From: Phoronis ovalis
Lineage: Eukaryota; Phoronida; Phoronidae
Assembly (NCBI GenBank): GCA_028565635.1
Contig: JAOXYB010036506.1
Span: 1 to 28,976 of the forward strand
Direction: 5' to 3'
Length of the DNA stretch: 28,976 nucleotides
The notes under the pieces: model-generated
What the model was told of the DNA's origin: nothing
Seen by the model: the letters and a program-made list of their open reading frames with translations, nothing else
Databases searched by the model: none
Translations under genes and position numbers: made by a program
In this document: positions 1 through 9,944 of the stretch, piece after piece
Layout of the letters: every line of letters starts with the position of its first letter
How positions within the stretch are numbered: the first letter of the stretch is position 1

Positions 1-272
1 ATACAAGGTCTCAGCTTAATTCCTATATATGTAATTGTTATACATTGTGATACATTAAATCGTGAAACACATGTTTTGAAAGGATTCTTTGTACGTAACG
101 CACGTATCTGAGGAGGGCATGTGACGGCTATTGACTTATGAATTCGAAATTACGTACAAAAGCCATGCACATTTGATACGGTTACATGATAACAATGTTC
201 CCAAAAGGGTCATAGGTCCCAGTTGTTTTAGAGCCAGGTCAATAAACGTTCTTCCCTCTCTATAACACACAT

Positions 273-293
273 GGGCAAATGTGCAGTTTGCCC
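273..293. repeat. Short perfect hairpin (7-7-7)
   Basis: The arms GGGCAAA (273-279) and TTTGCCC (287-293) are exact reverse complements around a 7-base loop, TGTGCAG. It could be a small structured RNA element or chance; the flanks do not extend the stem. Confidence 0.5.
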
Positions 294-1126
294 TAAAGAA
301 GTTTCAAAAAATACAAAAGGCCTGCTAACTCCTGATTCCGCTGATGCATCCAATAATATTCATTATTCATTTTTTAAGGGTTTCAGACTTTCGGAAATTT
401 ATAACTAGAGTCTAGTTGAATGTTTCCGCCAAAATGAGTGGCGTGCAATTTTAAAAGCAAGAGCTCTATTTACAATTCTGTAGCTGTCGAAACACTGTCA
501 TGTTTCAATCTATATAAGGCGCAATCCAATATATTTATAAGGGTTTTATATTGATCACTTGATCGCCAGACTTAGTCGTCAAGGATATAAAATAATAATT
601 TAAACAGTAAAGAAATAATCTGTATTAAAGTTTTGAGTGAATTTGTAAAAAAAAATAGAAAACGAAGAGCTTTAAGTCAGCCAAATTTGCTAATGGTTAA
701 CCATTTAGAAGATATTCTATTAAACACTACCTTAATATGCATTTAATATCAATCACTCTGAATTAGGCATGACACAAAAATCTATATTACAAAGCACTTA
801 TTATTTTTATTTTTGTCAAGTGTTATGCACGAAGTGTACAGCATTACCTGATTATAATACAAGAATCTTCAAAAAAATTTAGGAATAAATGGCAAGGATT
901 CAAAAAAATCTTATTATTAACCCTGTATGAAACCGTTGTTAAATTTAGTGCAAATTACTGTTGGTTGGTTCATAGGGGGTGATATACTTTCGTTCGTCTG
1001 CAAACGAAATTCTAGAAAACGATGGGCAAGATTTTAAAAATAAATTCGTTTGACTATTCCAGCCATCTAACTTAATCATTAGAGCACGTGACTTTATTAC
1101 TAATCTCACCCTTAACTGCCATTTGC

Positions 1127-1170
1127 ACCGGGTTGCCCAATAACCTTTTTAATTTATTGGTTGTCACGGT
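1127..1170. repeat. Imperfect inverted repeat with opposed CCAAT boxes
   Basis: 1127-1143 pairs with 1154-1170 at about 12 of 17 positions. The best-paired parts are ACCG/CGGT at the ends and CCAATAA/TTATTGG at the centre. This puts two CCAAT-box motifs head to head about 10 bases apart. CCAAT boxes are bound by NF-Y in animals, but no transcript start can be seen nearby, so a regulatory role is only a possibility. Confidence 0.3.
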
Positions 1171-3019
1171 GAAAAATTTCCTTCCAACGTTTTGGTGGAA
1201 TTAAAAATTATCAAACACCTGTACGTATCATGCAACTACAAGGTATTTCAAATTTGTCTTCATCTTTTGCAATCGGAACATGTTTGTATGACATTGACCT
1301 TTGTTAAGATAAACAATTATAATATATTGTGCGCGTAATATATTAATAAATAAGAACGTGTAAACGTCACCCGACCTAGCTGACGAACGACATCGTCGCG
1401 CTGTATTCTTACAACAGGCTGCAAATTGTTCGGTAAAATTTCATCTTTAGCGAAATCTTCACTTTTAACTACACTTTGTTTTCACGGAAGTAGGTAACTA
1501 GCATGTTTTAAAGATTTATTATTATTAAACTTAAAGACATACTTCTCTATCGGAAATTGTTGAATTTAATTATGACGTCAAGTCACGCGTGATAGAAAAG
1601 CTCATGTCAACCTGTGTTTAAACCAGTGTTTAAATAATTTGCATATTTAATGAGTAAGAACATAAAAGCTATTCATCCCTGAAACTCTTATGAAAAATTA
1701 ATAAAGCAATCATGACTCGCCCTTTAGGCAGCAAATAAGATGAATTAAAAATTACAAGTGTAAATGTTACATTAATTAAACACACATTCGCATGTAAAAG
1801 ATCTGTAGGTATAAATGTTCTGATTTTCTTAGAGACTCATGTTACGTACAAAAGTATATTTCTTACATTATATGCCCATAGTAATTGACTATTATTTTAA
1901 ATACTGCCAACAATGTAAACTGTTATAATTAATCGCTGGATTTAATTAATTTGTAATTATATTTATGAATATTACTTAATAGAGATATTCAATACTTCCT
2001 GGATTTTTCTGGCAGAAGTTTAGTGTCGTCAGTCAGCAGGATATGCAATTATAAGATATCTATATATGTAAAAGATACACAACAGACGTAAATGTTCGGG
2101 TATTATACAATGCATGTTTAATGTGCTCCCAAAAATATAACTTCAGTCAATGAAAGTTATGCATATAACCATTTTGAATTATTTATGCATCCTGTTACTT
2201 TATTTGGTTTCGTTGAAAATAACTTGATAAATAAAAGAGAAAATGTGTAGAATACGTTTGTCATTGACACTTGTTTATTTAAAATTAATCATTGTATTAT
2301 TTTATATTTGCAATTATTTTTTTTTATTAAGCGAAACTTTTGCAAAAGTTAATTATCTTGAAAAAATTATGCAGCATCAGTTTATTGTAACATATGCTAA
2401 AGTTAGTCTTTGTAGACTTTATTTGTTTTGAGATACTAGTTAATTTCAGCTGCTAATTGCCGTAAACTTCGTTAAAGTTAATTGGTTTACTAATAGTAGG
2501 CTCACGTTGTATCGAAATATTAATTATTTAATGTTACCGCTTATTTACTGTAACCTCCGCAATAAGTAAACATTGTAGGTTTATATGTCTTGAAATATAC
2601 ATTACAAACTTTAATGATGTTTTTCACTTGTTCACGATGACGATAAGAGACTCTTGTTTGTTACACCTTCCACATGTCACGACTAGGATGTGATTGTAAA
2701 ATAATTAAAACAGCAAAGTTGGCGTACGTGCGTGTCACAGAGATTAGTCTTGACTGCTCTTTTCATGCAGCTTATCGTAAATGGGTAATATTCTGTCGTG
2801 ATATCCGAAATCATTTTCTCGCCTTTACCAAACAAATCTGCACTTATTGAACCCACACTACAGAATATCAGAAGGTATAACTGTGAGTGTCTCCGGGAGT
2901 TTCTCTACGCAGACTCCAAACCGGTCTAAATATTTTGTAAACTTATTCATAAACTTATTTGAATTAAACCATTACAGGGAATTTAAATTTTTAAAAATAA
3001 TAAATTGAAAATTTCACTG

Positions 3020-3226
3020 TCAATATTGTCTCGTTATCCGTTTTCGGCAGCTACCAGTTTTCGACCATTTTGTTTCTTTGGTTTCGTTCCTTGCACGTGT
3101 ATCGGCCAGTGACGTTACGACAGCAACATAAATTATCATTAAAAATAGTTTCGCTAATGATTTGTGTAACATCAAATAGTGAAGAACACTAAATGAACCC
3201 GCCAAATCAATTTTATGGCAACCCAT
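3020..3226 (-). CDS. Possible small secreted peptide (68 aa, or 50 aa from the second Met)
   Basis: This minus-strand ATG frame reads 68 codons. From the second methionine (residue 19, base 3172) it has the layout of a signal peptide: a short basic start (MLHKSLAK), a hydrophobic core (LFLMIIYVAVV) and a small-residue end (TSLA) at residues 38-41. The remaining 27 residues are strongly basic, with an N-E-T glycosylation sequon at residue 47, a single Cys at 60 and an RKR run near the end. GC content rises over the frame (about 45% at 3061-3120) compared with its flanks. A perfect GTCACGTGAC box lies about 90 bases upstream. It matches no family I recognise. Neither ATG has a purine at -3, and open frames of this length are common by chance in AT-rich DNA. 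It may be a first exon, a short peptide gene or spurious. Confidence 0.2.
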   Translation of the reverse strand: MGCHKIDLAGSFSVLHYLMLHKSLAKLFLMIIYVAVVTSLADTRARNETKETKWSKTGSCRKRITRQY

Positions 3227-3311
3227 AAAATATAAAGTTTTATATTATTTGTATCCTGAATCTCCCGTTGAATCCCCGAGCTTGAATCTCTGGGCCCCCG
3301 ATTCACTTAGT

Positions 3312-3321
3312 GTCACGTGAC
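3312..3321. promoter_or_regulatory. Perfect E-box palindrome GTCACGTGAC
   Basis: This 10-base palindrome matches the CLEAR/M-box type of E-box bound in animals by the TFE/MITF and USF families of bHLH-zip factors. It sits about 86 bases upstream of the minus-strand frame starting at 3226. The same 10-mer recurs at 23877-23886. Binding is an inference from motif identity alone. Confidence 0.3.
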
Positions 3322-4456
3322 TGATGCATTCCAATTATAGTACCGACTCCCCAAGAGTTCACATATCTTATACATAATACTCCGTGAATTGTAAATAATT
3401 ATAATGAATAAGAAATACGATCATAAAAACAATAATATACAGAAATTCATTTTTTAGTCTTAACATTCTTTCAATGTAAAATGACTTTAAATTCAAATTA
3501 AATATGTTTCAAAGAAAAATTTGATACATTGTATTTAATAAATTGATAATTAATTGTTGAATTTTAAAAATAGCGTTTTAATTAATGACAATCAATTTAT
3601 TTTTTTAAGCACTTGCATAATTAAAAAATAAACGTATCCATTTAACTAAAAGTCCGTGGCGTTCCCAGTAACCGCTATCCAATATTTGTTTATGTGGCTT
3701 TCAGTCGGATTCACCGTATCTTTCAAATAACATAATATAGCGGTCGAAAACAGGTTACGAAGGGTCGCCAAGTTGGTGTGTTGAATAAATCTGCTGCTTA
3801 TGATAATTTTAAATATGTTTTATTCATTAGGTAAGAACATTTGAGTGCATGAATGGATAAACGTAACAATAAAATCAGGTTTTTTGTTTTTATTTGTTTA
3901 TTGCTGTGCAACTGAGCTTCAAGTCTTGAATGGTCAAAAACCTGTAACATACTATTTGACTAGAAACTAGAAAATAAGATACAACACAGTTTAAGATAAG
4001 ACGAATAAACTATGTAATGTATACCTTCTCCGGATATATTCAGGTCTGTGGTTGCGACAAAGCAGGAAACTAAATAGATATCCTGGAAAAATTCAGCAAT
4101 TTCTCTTGCAATAATTATATTTTTAGTCTTTTGATTTCACTACATCCACTTACCGGTAACAGACATAAATTGCTTATATGCATTATAATAGCCCGCAAGA
4201 ATGGTACTGTGGTAACAAATGTCAAGCAGTACTCGTACTTTTGTTACTTGTGGTTATCCAGCATACCTACTGGAATGCTGTTAAAAGCGGGGTTAAAAGG
4301 CACTTAATTATATAATTAGTGAAGTGATAGCGGTTTATACTTTGAAATATGTTAATGCTAAAACTAGCAGTTATGTTGTTTTCGTAAGACACATTTTAAC
4401 ACACTTGTAAAGGAGAAGATGTTTAATATAAAATATTCTTCTTATATATATATATA
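3322..4456. other. AT-rich non-coding DNA
   Basis: No coding region or mobile-element end was identified before the mariner-type element. 3420-3640 is especially AT-rich and contains an imperfect inverted repeat at 3540-3598. A (TA)8 microsatellite at 4443-4458 forms the right border and was the insertion target of the element that follows. Confidence 0.6.
3540..3598. repeat. Imperfect AT-rich inverted repeat
   Basis: AAATTGAT-AATTAAT on the left pairs with ATTAAT-gaca-ATCAATTT on the right, separated by about 26 bases. The right arm carries a small insertion. It could fold as a hairpin, or be the remains of a very small inverted-repeat element. In such AT-rich DNA, chance is a real alternative. 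Confidence 0.3.
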
Positions 4457-4458
4457 TA
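4443..4458. repeat. (TA)8 microsatellite
   Basis: Eight TA units directly abut the left end of the mariner-type element. The last TA (4457-4458) serves as its left target-site duplicate. Confidence 0.85.
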
Positions 4459-5327
4459 CAGGTTGACACGAAATAAACAGAACACTTTTGGAATGCTGTA
4501 ACTTCTTCATTCTATTTGAACAGTAAAACAACTGGTGCTTTATCAAAAATAAACTCTATTATGTCCTCCAAAAATCAAAATGTATTTTAATTTTAGTCCA
4601 TTTCTTATGACAGGTACCTAACATAAAACTATCAATATAATATTTTTTCCAAAATTCTCCACTGAAATTAAAATTAGCCCTGATTTAGCTAAACATGTAG
4701 ACTTGCATAAGTCTAAAATGATTTTGATACTAAATAGTTCTCATTCTGCTGCTTTTAATTATGGGTTCTTACTTTTTATTCTGATGTTACTTTAATTATG
4801 ATTAATTTAATATAAATTTAATTAATTGTTTAAAATGTTTAAGTGTCTGATTATTTTTTTAATATTAAATGATGATAAGGGATAAAGAGTGAATTTTTTA
4901 GAAATATGTAATTTTGGTTGTAAAAATACATGTATATAAACACTGAAATATGATATAAAGACTTTTCTTAAACTAATGATTTATGTTAAACTGTTTAGCT
5001 GTCTTTGGCAAGTTTAGTTTGCTAAAATGGCATTGTGCTGAACGAACTCTTAAGACACATATATCTTATATGTTAAAAAACTTGCATTGCTATATTAAAT
5101 CCTTTGGTAAAAGGTCGGATCCCCGGTATGCAATTTTCGTGTTTTTTTTTGCTTTCGAACAGCATTTGGTAAAACCGAAAAACATTTCTTATGGAGCCGC
5201 AGACGAGTATTTTAAATAGAACAGACAATAACGGACTAAAAGTAAACTATTTTAGGTGTCAAGGTTTTTGTTTTCAAATATCTCATAACAAATGTGTGGG
5301 ATGTTCTGTTTATTTCGTGTCACCCTG
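4459..5327. mobile_element. Tc1/mariner-type non-autonomous DNA transposon, 869 bp
   Basis: The two ends are inverted repeats of 25 bp (4459-4483 and 5303-5327) with a single mismatch. The right end, read inward, begins CAGGGTGACACGAAATAAAC; the left has T in place of the fifth base. TA dinucleotides at 4457-4458 and 5328-5329 are the expected 2-bp target duplication of the IS630-Tc1-mariner superfamily, whose members often begin CAGGGTG. No transposase is apparent. The longest internal frame, 4983-5219 (+, 78 codons), shows no recognisable DD[D/E] catalytic core or helix-turn-helix, and a full transposase would need about 340 residues. The element is therefore either a deletion derivative or an internally unrelated non-autonomous copy. 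The nearly identical ends suggest a moderately young insertion. Confidence 0.85.
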
Positions 5328-5329
5328 TA

Positions 5330-6040
5330 CAGTAGATTAATATGCAATATCACGTACGACAATAGATCAAAAATAAATAAGAGCTAGCTAGATAGAGAAC
5401 ATTTTTCCGAGTGACACGGTAGCGTGGGATACACTTTAGAAGAATAAAAATAGTGTGGAAAATCAATTAATCTAAAAAATCATGACCTAAACCAGGATGC
5501 AAATACATGATTCATGCAAAATTTTCCTAAAAAATGATTTTTCGACTATATTTTATACTTTTCAATCAAATTTGAAAGTCCGATTGTTTTAATCAAAATG
5601 ACGATACTACACTTGTATGACCTTTAAATGACATCATACAACTTCATTTTCGAAAATTTTACAGAATTTTGAGATTTTCACCTTAACCTCTTTATGACAT
5701 TCAATTATCCTTCATAACTTGATAGAAAAGTTGTCAAAAATTAAAAATCTGATCTTTAGACAACTTAATGCCATTAAAATGACCTAGTAAATTCAGGTTA
5801 CGAAGTTTTCAGCAAATTAAATATATGACCAATTGCCTTCTAACTGATCCTTTTGACCTCGGGGTCAACTTACCTCAGGGATGTCACACCTCACGTATCA
5901 TACCTGTACATCCGGGATACATCTCTCTGAAAGAATAAGTATAAAACAAACACAATAGCCAAAAGCGGCAATCCAATAAAATTCTAAGAGTAATAAAGAC
6001 ACGATTTTTTTGTAAGAAATTAAAAATGGTAATAAAAGGT
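5330..6040. other. Non-coding DNA, possibly decayed repeat
   Basis: No gene is visible. The stretch 5560-5900 has many short TGACC/GGTCA-like words (for example ATGACCTTTAAATGACATC and TTTTGACCTCGGGGTCAACT), a style seen in GGTCA-rich interspersed repeats elsewhere in this window. I cannot define ends or a family. Confidence 0.4.
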
Positions 6041-6360
6041 TTGGGTCCAACTATATTGATCGGGTTACTGAGTATTACCTATTCACAGGTGCTAACCCGC
6101 TACTGGTCCACACGGGGACTTTTGCCTGCTGTGTTTCCACCCTGGGCCGGAACGTCCCTCCTTAAACAACCTGGAAAGCTTGGCCTCCGCCAAGCTACCC
6201 ATATTGATGCCGAGCTTAGCGCGGACACCCAGTCCACATAGGATAACACCCAGTGGAGCTCCCGACCTCAGATCGTCCACCAAACCCGGCCTTCAAGTAA
6301 CTGAATTACAGAAGCGCGCCACAACTCCCGGCCGATATCTTCACCAGCTTTCACACTATT
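6041..6360. other. GC- and CpG-rich island with stem-loops, function unknown
   Basis: Counting bases, 6121-6360 is about 55% G+C and holds a dozen or so CpG dinucleotides, while the flanks are near one-third G+C. The change is abrupt. At the left edge CGGGTTA (6061-6067) pairs with TAACCCG (6093-6099), and a second stem, ACCT/AGGT, nests inside. At 6177-6196 the arms AGCTTGGC and GCCAAGCT pair perfectly around a CTCC tetraloop. Overlapping frames are open on both strands (6026-6241 +, 6180-6374 +, 6092-6283 -), but GC-rich DNA opens frames by lowering stop frequency, and no protein family is recognised. Alternatives are a transposon or SINE body, a CpG-rich promoter or exon, or an inserted foreign fragment. 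No A/B box pair or poly-A tail was found. Confidence 0.5.
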
Positions 6361-8189
6361 TGAATAAACAGTGAAATGTGTGAAATAATTATAGTGGAAT
6401 GCTTATTGTAAATTAACTAAAGCATTTCATATGAGAAACAAGTAAATTCAACATTTGTAACTAAAGGTGTAGGTGATTGTCACATTATATCATTCCCCCG
6501 GCACTATAATTAGATTCTTTTTTTAAATCTGAATAACGCGTTCACAGAACACACACTGCGCTAAATTGAATGTATTTTGACACGTCAATTTTTGGAAGCA
6601 TCATCAGTAGCCAAAATTAATTATATCATTTCTCATTTTTCTTCGTAATATCGCGTATTCTGTGGTCAAAATAAGTAGTCAGCCTATTTGTCAGTTTTTG
6701 TTCGTAACAGTATTAGGTACTAATTTATAATATGAATCGATCAACATTAATTCCGAGGAGGTATAACGTTCTTAATTAGAATACATGTTTGATCATTAGC
6801 TATATAGCCCTATCCAATTTTTGCAAAAATAGGGGCAGAAATTCCAACTAAAATACACATGAGTAGAAATTCATATTTACACTAAATGAAAATAATATAC
6901 AAAGTTTTTGAAAGTAATTAACATGAAAACTATCGAGCTTTTTGCATTAAACAATGGGTAGCATGCATGTACATGTAAATCGAATTTTAGGATTTTTTGA
7001 ACGGTAACAAAAAGTATATAAGAAAAAAGTATATTCTAAATTCAAACTTTCATCCGGGACTCATTCCCTTACCTGAAAAGTTAATTAAGAGAATATCCAG
7101 ATTTTGCAGAAGCATTCGTAGCTAAAAAAAATATTTTAAAAAGCTCTTGACAGCTAATCCCAGGTTTGTGTGACAATATAGGGAATGTCGCCCAAGTTGG
7201 CTTTGGATCTAGCAGAATGGGTCAGGTTTTTGCCTGAAATAGCAAAGTGTATCTGTTTTTTTTAAAATTAAATAAGGTGAGTGATTCATTAGTGGATCAG
7301 ACCAGGTGTAAAACCATTCAAATGAAAGTGTACCTGTAGTTTGTGATAATGTAGGCATAGCTCGAAACAACTGTTTGCCTGCCTCTTTTCTTTCAACAAC
7401 CATGTGCATGTTAACAAGTATAAATTATTATATTTATCGTGAAGTATAATAATGAAGAATATTAATAAATATTTGTTCTTTAAATCATCGATTTTCGTCA
7501 ATTTCAGCAAACAATACACACAATTAACAGTAGGGGTTTCAAGTAAGCAAAAGTTAAGCCAACAGATTTTTAGACAGGGAAGAAAGCTAAGAGGATTCGG
7601 CGGCTTTTGTTCCGGGCACCACACCTATTCCTAAATGTTGAGATGGGGAGCTAACCCGACAGCTAATATCAAAAACGTACAAAACTATGGCTTAAGGAAA
7701 GTGAGAATATAAATGTTCACTTTCCTGTAGGTTCATGTGTACTTTAACGGCCTGGGGTTATATATGTGGTTTCCCACATAAGGGTCATGGCAGGGGTACG
7801 CAGGTAGATTGATAATGCGGGTTATGGATTTCCATTGATGTAATAACTAAATAGTCTTTACGTTGTTGGTTAAACATACTATATTCTTCTATTATATCCG
7901 CTGCAGGGAAGGGGATCACTTGTCACGTTTATACCTTTTTGGGAATCTTTTTCTTATTGCTCTCTGCTCTCTGCTCACGCGGGCATTAATACTAAGCAGC
8001 ACACTTTTTTCACAAAAACTGTCTGCGTGTACGCACCTCTTATGCTGATTTATATAACTCCTGGGTATTAATTTCTGTCTAAAATCTGAAAAATGCTGGG
8101 TAAAAGTCGACACGCGGCCTCAATCTTGGTGGATTCATCAGTACCGCATTTGTGCCTACACTCATAACATGCAATTTGACTATTTGCAT
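6361..8189. other. AT-rich non-coding DNA with small hairpins
   Basis: No gene is supported. The 111-codon minus-strand frame at 7289-7624 has no recognisable domain and crosses very AT-rich sequence, so it is treated as chance. Two small stem-loops were noted. At 6807-6834 CCCTAT and TTTTTGC pair with GCAAAAA and ATAGGG, with a CCAA bulge. At 7763-7780 TATGTGG pairs with CCACATA around TTTC. Confidence 0.5.
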
Positions 8190-8203
8190 CCACTTGAGGG
8201 CGC
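8190..8203 (+). promoter_or_regulatory. CTCF-like motif, forward
   Basis: CCACTTGAGGGCGC matches the CTCF core consensus CCASYAGRKGGCRS at 13 of 14 positions, and the following TA also fits the longer consensus. CTCF is the animal zinc-finger insulator and loop-anchor protein, found across bilaterians. The motif lies 90 bp upstream of the open frame at 8279-8812 and faces a reverse-oriented match at 9529-9542. Occupancy cannot be known from sequence. Confidence 0.35.
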
Positions 8204-8338
8204 TATCTCCAGTCAGACCCTTTCTAAGCCTTCCAATACCGGCATCTTTTAGTTATACATAAAACTTGTTTTTTTTAATCTGACTTTAGAAATTTTAACA
8301 AAATAAAAATATTAATAAATAGTTGTTTATGTATTGAT

Positions 8339-8812
8339 ATGCTCACAAAAAAGAGGGTATTTTTTAGATCAAAGAACATAAGATTTTTTTGGTTTTGGCT
8401 CAGCATGCGAAGAGTGTGTTTTGTGAATGAATCGCGTGAGTGCACGCAGAACTACGTCATTTTTTGTTCATTCACAGAATGCGATATGCTGGTATCGTTT
8501 GGGTCTGAGACTGGTGGCTCCACCAAGTGCATGCAAGTAGTCTATTTTAAAACCGTTTTGGAGTTAAAAACAAACATTTTTTTGCATGCACTAATTAATG
8601 TTAACGTTTCAACTGTTACTGATCCTAATGTAGATTATCCCAGTCTGTATCTAATGAAGAATAAAGATTTAAAGTACTTTGTATGTGCTTCCTACAATCT
8701 GCAGTGGCGCGTTCCCACTATTATTCAGAAAATAAAATTTAATGCATTCCCCGGGATGCATTCTTATGATCTCAAGTTGGGTTACAAATTCGTCAATGAT
8801 GCTAGAAAATGA
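8339..8812 (+). CDS. Unidentified ORF, 157 aa (135 aa from second Met)
   Basis: This is the longest open frame in the window. It stays open upstream to a stop at 8276, giving 178 stop-free codons, which a rough hand estimate at 65% A+T puts well below one expected per window. From 8400 to 8520 the frame is about 45-48% G+C, clearly richer than its surroundings, and this rise starts near the second ATG (8405, with A at -3), which is the better start. The 22 residues before it are AT-driven and hydrophobic (VFFRSKNIRFFWFW). From Met 8405 there are cysteines at residues 5, 13, 21, 26 and 42, then a hydrophobic stretch (NIFLHALINVNV) and a mixed C-terminal half ending KLGYKFVNDARK. There is no signal peptide, transmembrane helix or domain I can name. 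A near-perfect 22-bp palindrome lies inside the frame (8741-8762). It may be a lineage-specific gene, a single exon of a larger gene or a decayed mobile-element ORF. Confidence 0.35.
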   Translation: MLTKKRVFFRSKNIRFFWFWLSMRRVCFVNESRECTQNYVIFCSFTECDMLVSFGSETGGSTKCMQVVYFKTVLELKTNIFLHALINVNVSTVTDPNVDYPSLYLMKNKDLKYFVCASYNLQWRVPTIIQKIKFNAFPGMHSYDLKLGYKFVNDARK

Positions 8813-9149
8813 AAGTTTGAAGTCAGTGCGACAAATTAAAATAGTGTTAAAGCACGCTAGCTGAAACCTTTATAGCCTCAAGTCGATCGTTTATCGCCTA
8901 ACAATGAACTATGGTGTGATGTTCTGTACGCTGGGCATCTATCTTGCTATCTTTTTGCGGCATTAATACTTTAAATTATATCAGTATCAATAACGACTCA
9001 ATAGCAACGTCCTTTCATTTTTTACAACATTAAACTGATTTCGTTTGTTTTTCACCGTCTTGAAGTCATAGAGATGTAGGTCACGTAAGGCCGAGTTCAG
9101 ACATGTTCACGTGACTCTCACAGGCAAAAAATAATGATGAAAGAGTTTC
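8813..9149. other. Short non-coding stretch downstream of the ORF
   Basis: No gene is visible. An ATTAAA near 9029 is a possible variant poly(A) signal about 215 bases after the ORF stop. TTCACGTGAC at 9106-9115 is a one-mismatch relative of the E-box palindromes at 3312 and 23877. Confidence 0.35.
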
Positions 9150-9340
9150 AAAAATGTCCCATTAAATATGATACCGTTAACCAATTGACCCCAAAATTTG
9201 AGGAACCCGAGCCATCGTGGATACCTACGATGTGTGAAAAGATCATGATTCTACATGTAATAGTTTTGAAGATATTTGGTGGAAAGAGTGACAGACAGAC
9301 AGACAGACGGACACTCGAGATTTAGTAGTATAGATAGATA
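9150..9340 (+). repeat. Retroposon-like interspersed repeat with (GACA)n and GATA tail
   Basis: The segment contains TTGACCCCAAAATTTGAGGA, then GAAGATATTTGGTGGAAAGA, five GACA-type units (9290-9311) and a terminal TTTAGTAGTATAGAT followed by AGATA. GACA-rich tracts of this style, followed by a TAGTATAGAT-like end, are common in dispersed invertebrate repeats and suggest the 3' end of a SINE or LINE copy. The same 15-base terminal word recurs at 25574-25588. The left boundary is uncertain. The 63-codon frame running through it is a by-product of the repeat. Confidence 0.5.
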
Positions 9341-9944
9341 ATTGAATACGTTCCTAGCTTGTGAAATACGTGTTTCGGCAATCGCTTAATTTCTCAGAAA
9401 TTTGACACTTTATAAAAAGGAATTCTCACGAAGCGCTTTTCACAAATGTGAAAGCATTCATTTTGTTCATTTTCTTGGCGTTATACACTTAATTAAAGCA
9501 GCAATTAATAAACTTTTGAAAACTGGTGGCGCCATCTGGTTGAAAAAAATAACAATACTTTATAAAATTGAATTTCGTGAAGACAACTAGTTCTGCTTTG
9601 TGCAAAAACCTTAATGTGAACAATATGCAGTATGAAACTATAAAGAATGACAAATTTCCACGCGTTTCAGGTGTTTCTTAGCATATTTCAAATATAGCTC
9701 TCATGACAGCACACCACTAATTCACCTCCCGTCCGTTATAATGGGGACATGAGATATTTCGACATTAAATAAAAATATTACCAAACTCTCGCAGACATCT
9801 AGGAATAGATATTTTTATCCTTGTTCGTTCTAGTTTTTAAAAGTTTTCAATTTTCACTAGCAAAACGAATTGGATTTCGAGCTACATCTATCTTTTTAAA
9901 ATGCCCAAGGATACTCATTGTTTTTTTGACTACGGGGATGTGCC
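9341..9944. other. Non-coding DNA
   Basis: No gene, repeat boundary or RNA is recognised apart from the CTCF-like motif at 9529-9542. The frame at 9402-9590 has no recognisable features. Confidence 0.5.
9529..9542 (-). promoter_or_regulatory. CTCF-like motif, reverse
   Basis: On the minus strand the sequence reads CAACCAGATGGCGC, a 13 of 14 match to CCASYAGRKGGCRS with a perfect AGATGGCGC core. It points toward the forward motif at 8190-8203, so the pair is convergent across 1.3 kb containing the largest ORF. The function is inferred from motif resemblance only. Confidence 0.35.

Larger units (their letters stand above)
1..3019. other. AT-rich non-coding DNA, no gene recognised
   Basis: No convincing exon, RNA gene or transposon end was found. 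Open frames are short and low in complexity. The one at 2243-2431 (+) is a run of hydrophobic residues, as expected from T-rich sequence. The block holds a perfect 7-bp hairpin (273-293), an imperfect inverted CCAAT repeat (1127-1170) and a CACGTGAC box near 1085. It could be intergenic or intronic; nothing here decides between these. Confidence 0.6.

Noticed and set aside
4983-5219. Frame inside the mariner-type element as a transposase remnant
   Set aside because: No helix-turn-helix, no acidic triad motif and far too short; no resemblance to known mariner transposase blocks.
7289-7624. 111-codon minus-strand frame
   Set aside because: It crosses very AT-rich sequence, has no recognisable domain and its composition is typical of chance T/A-rich translation.
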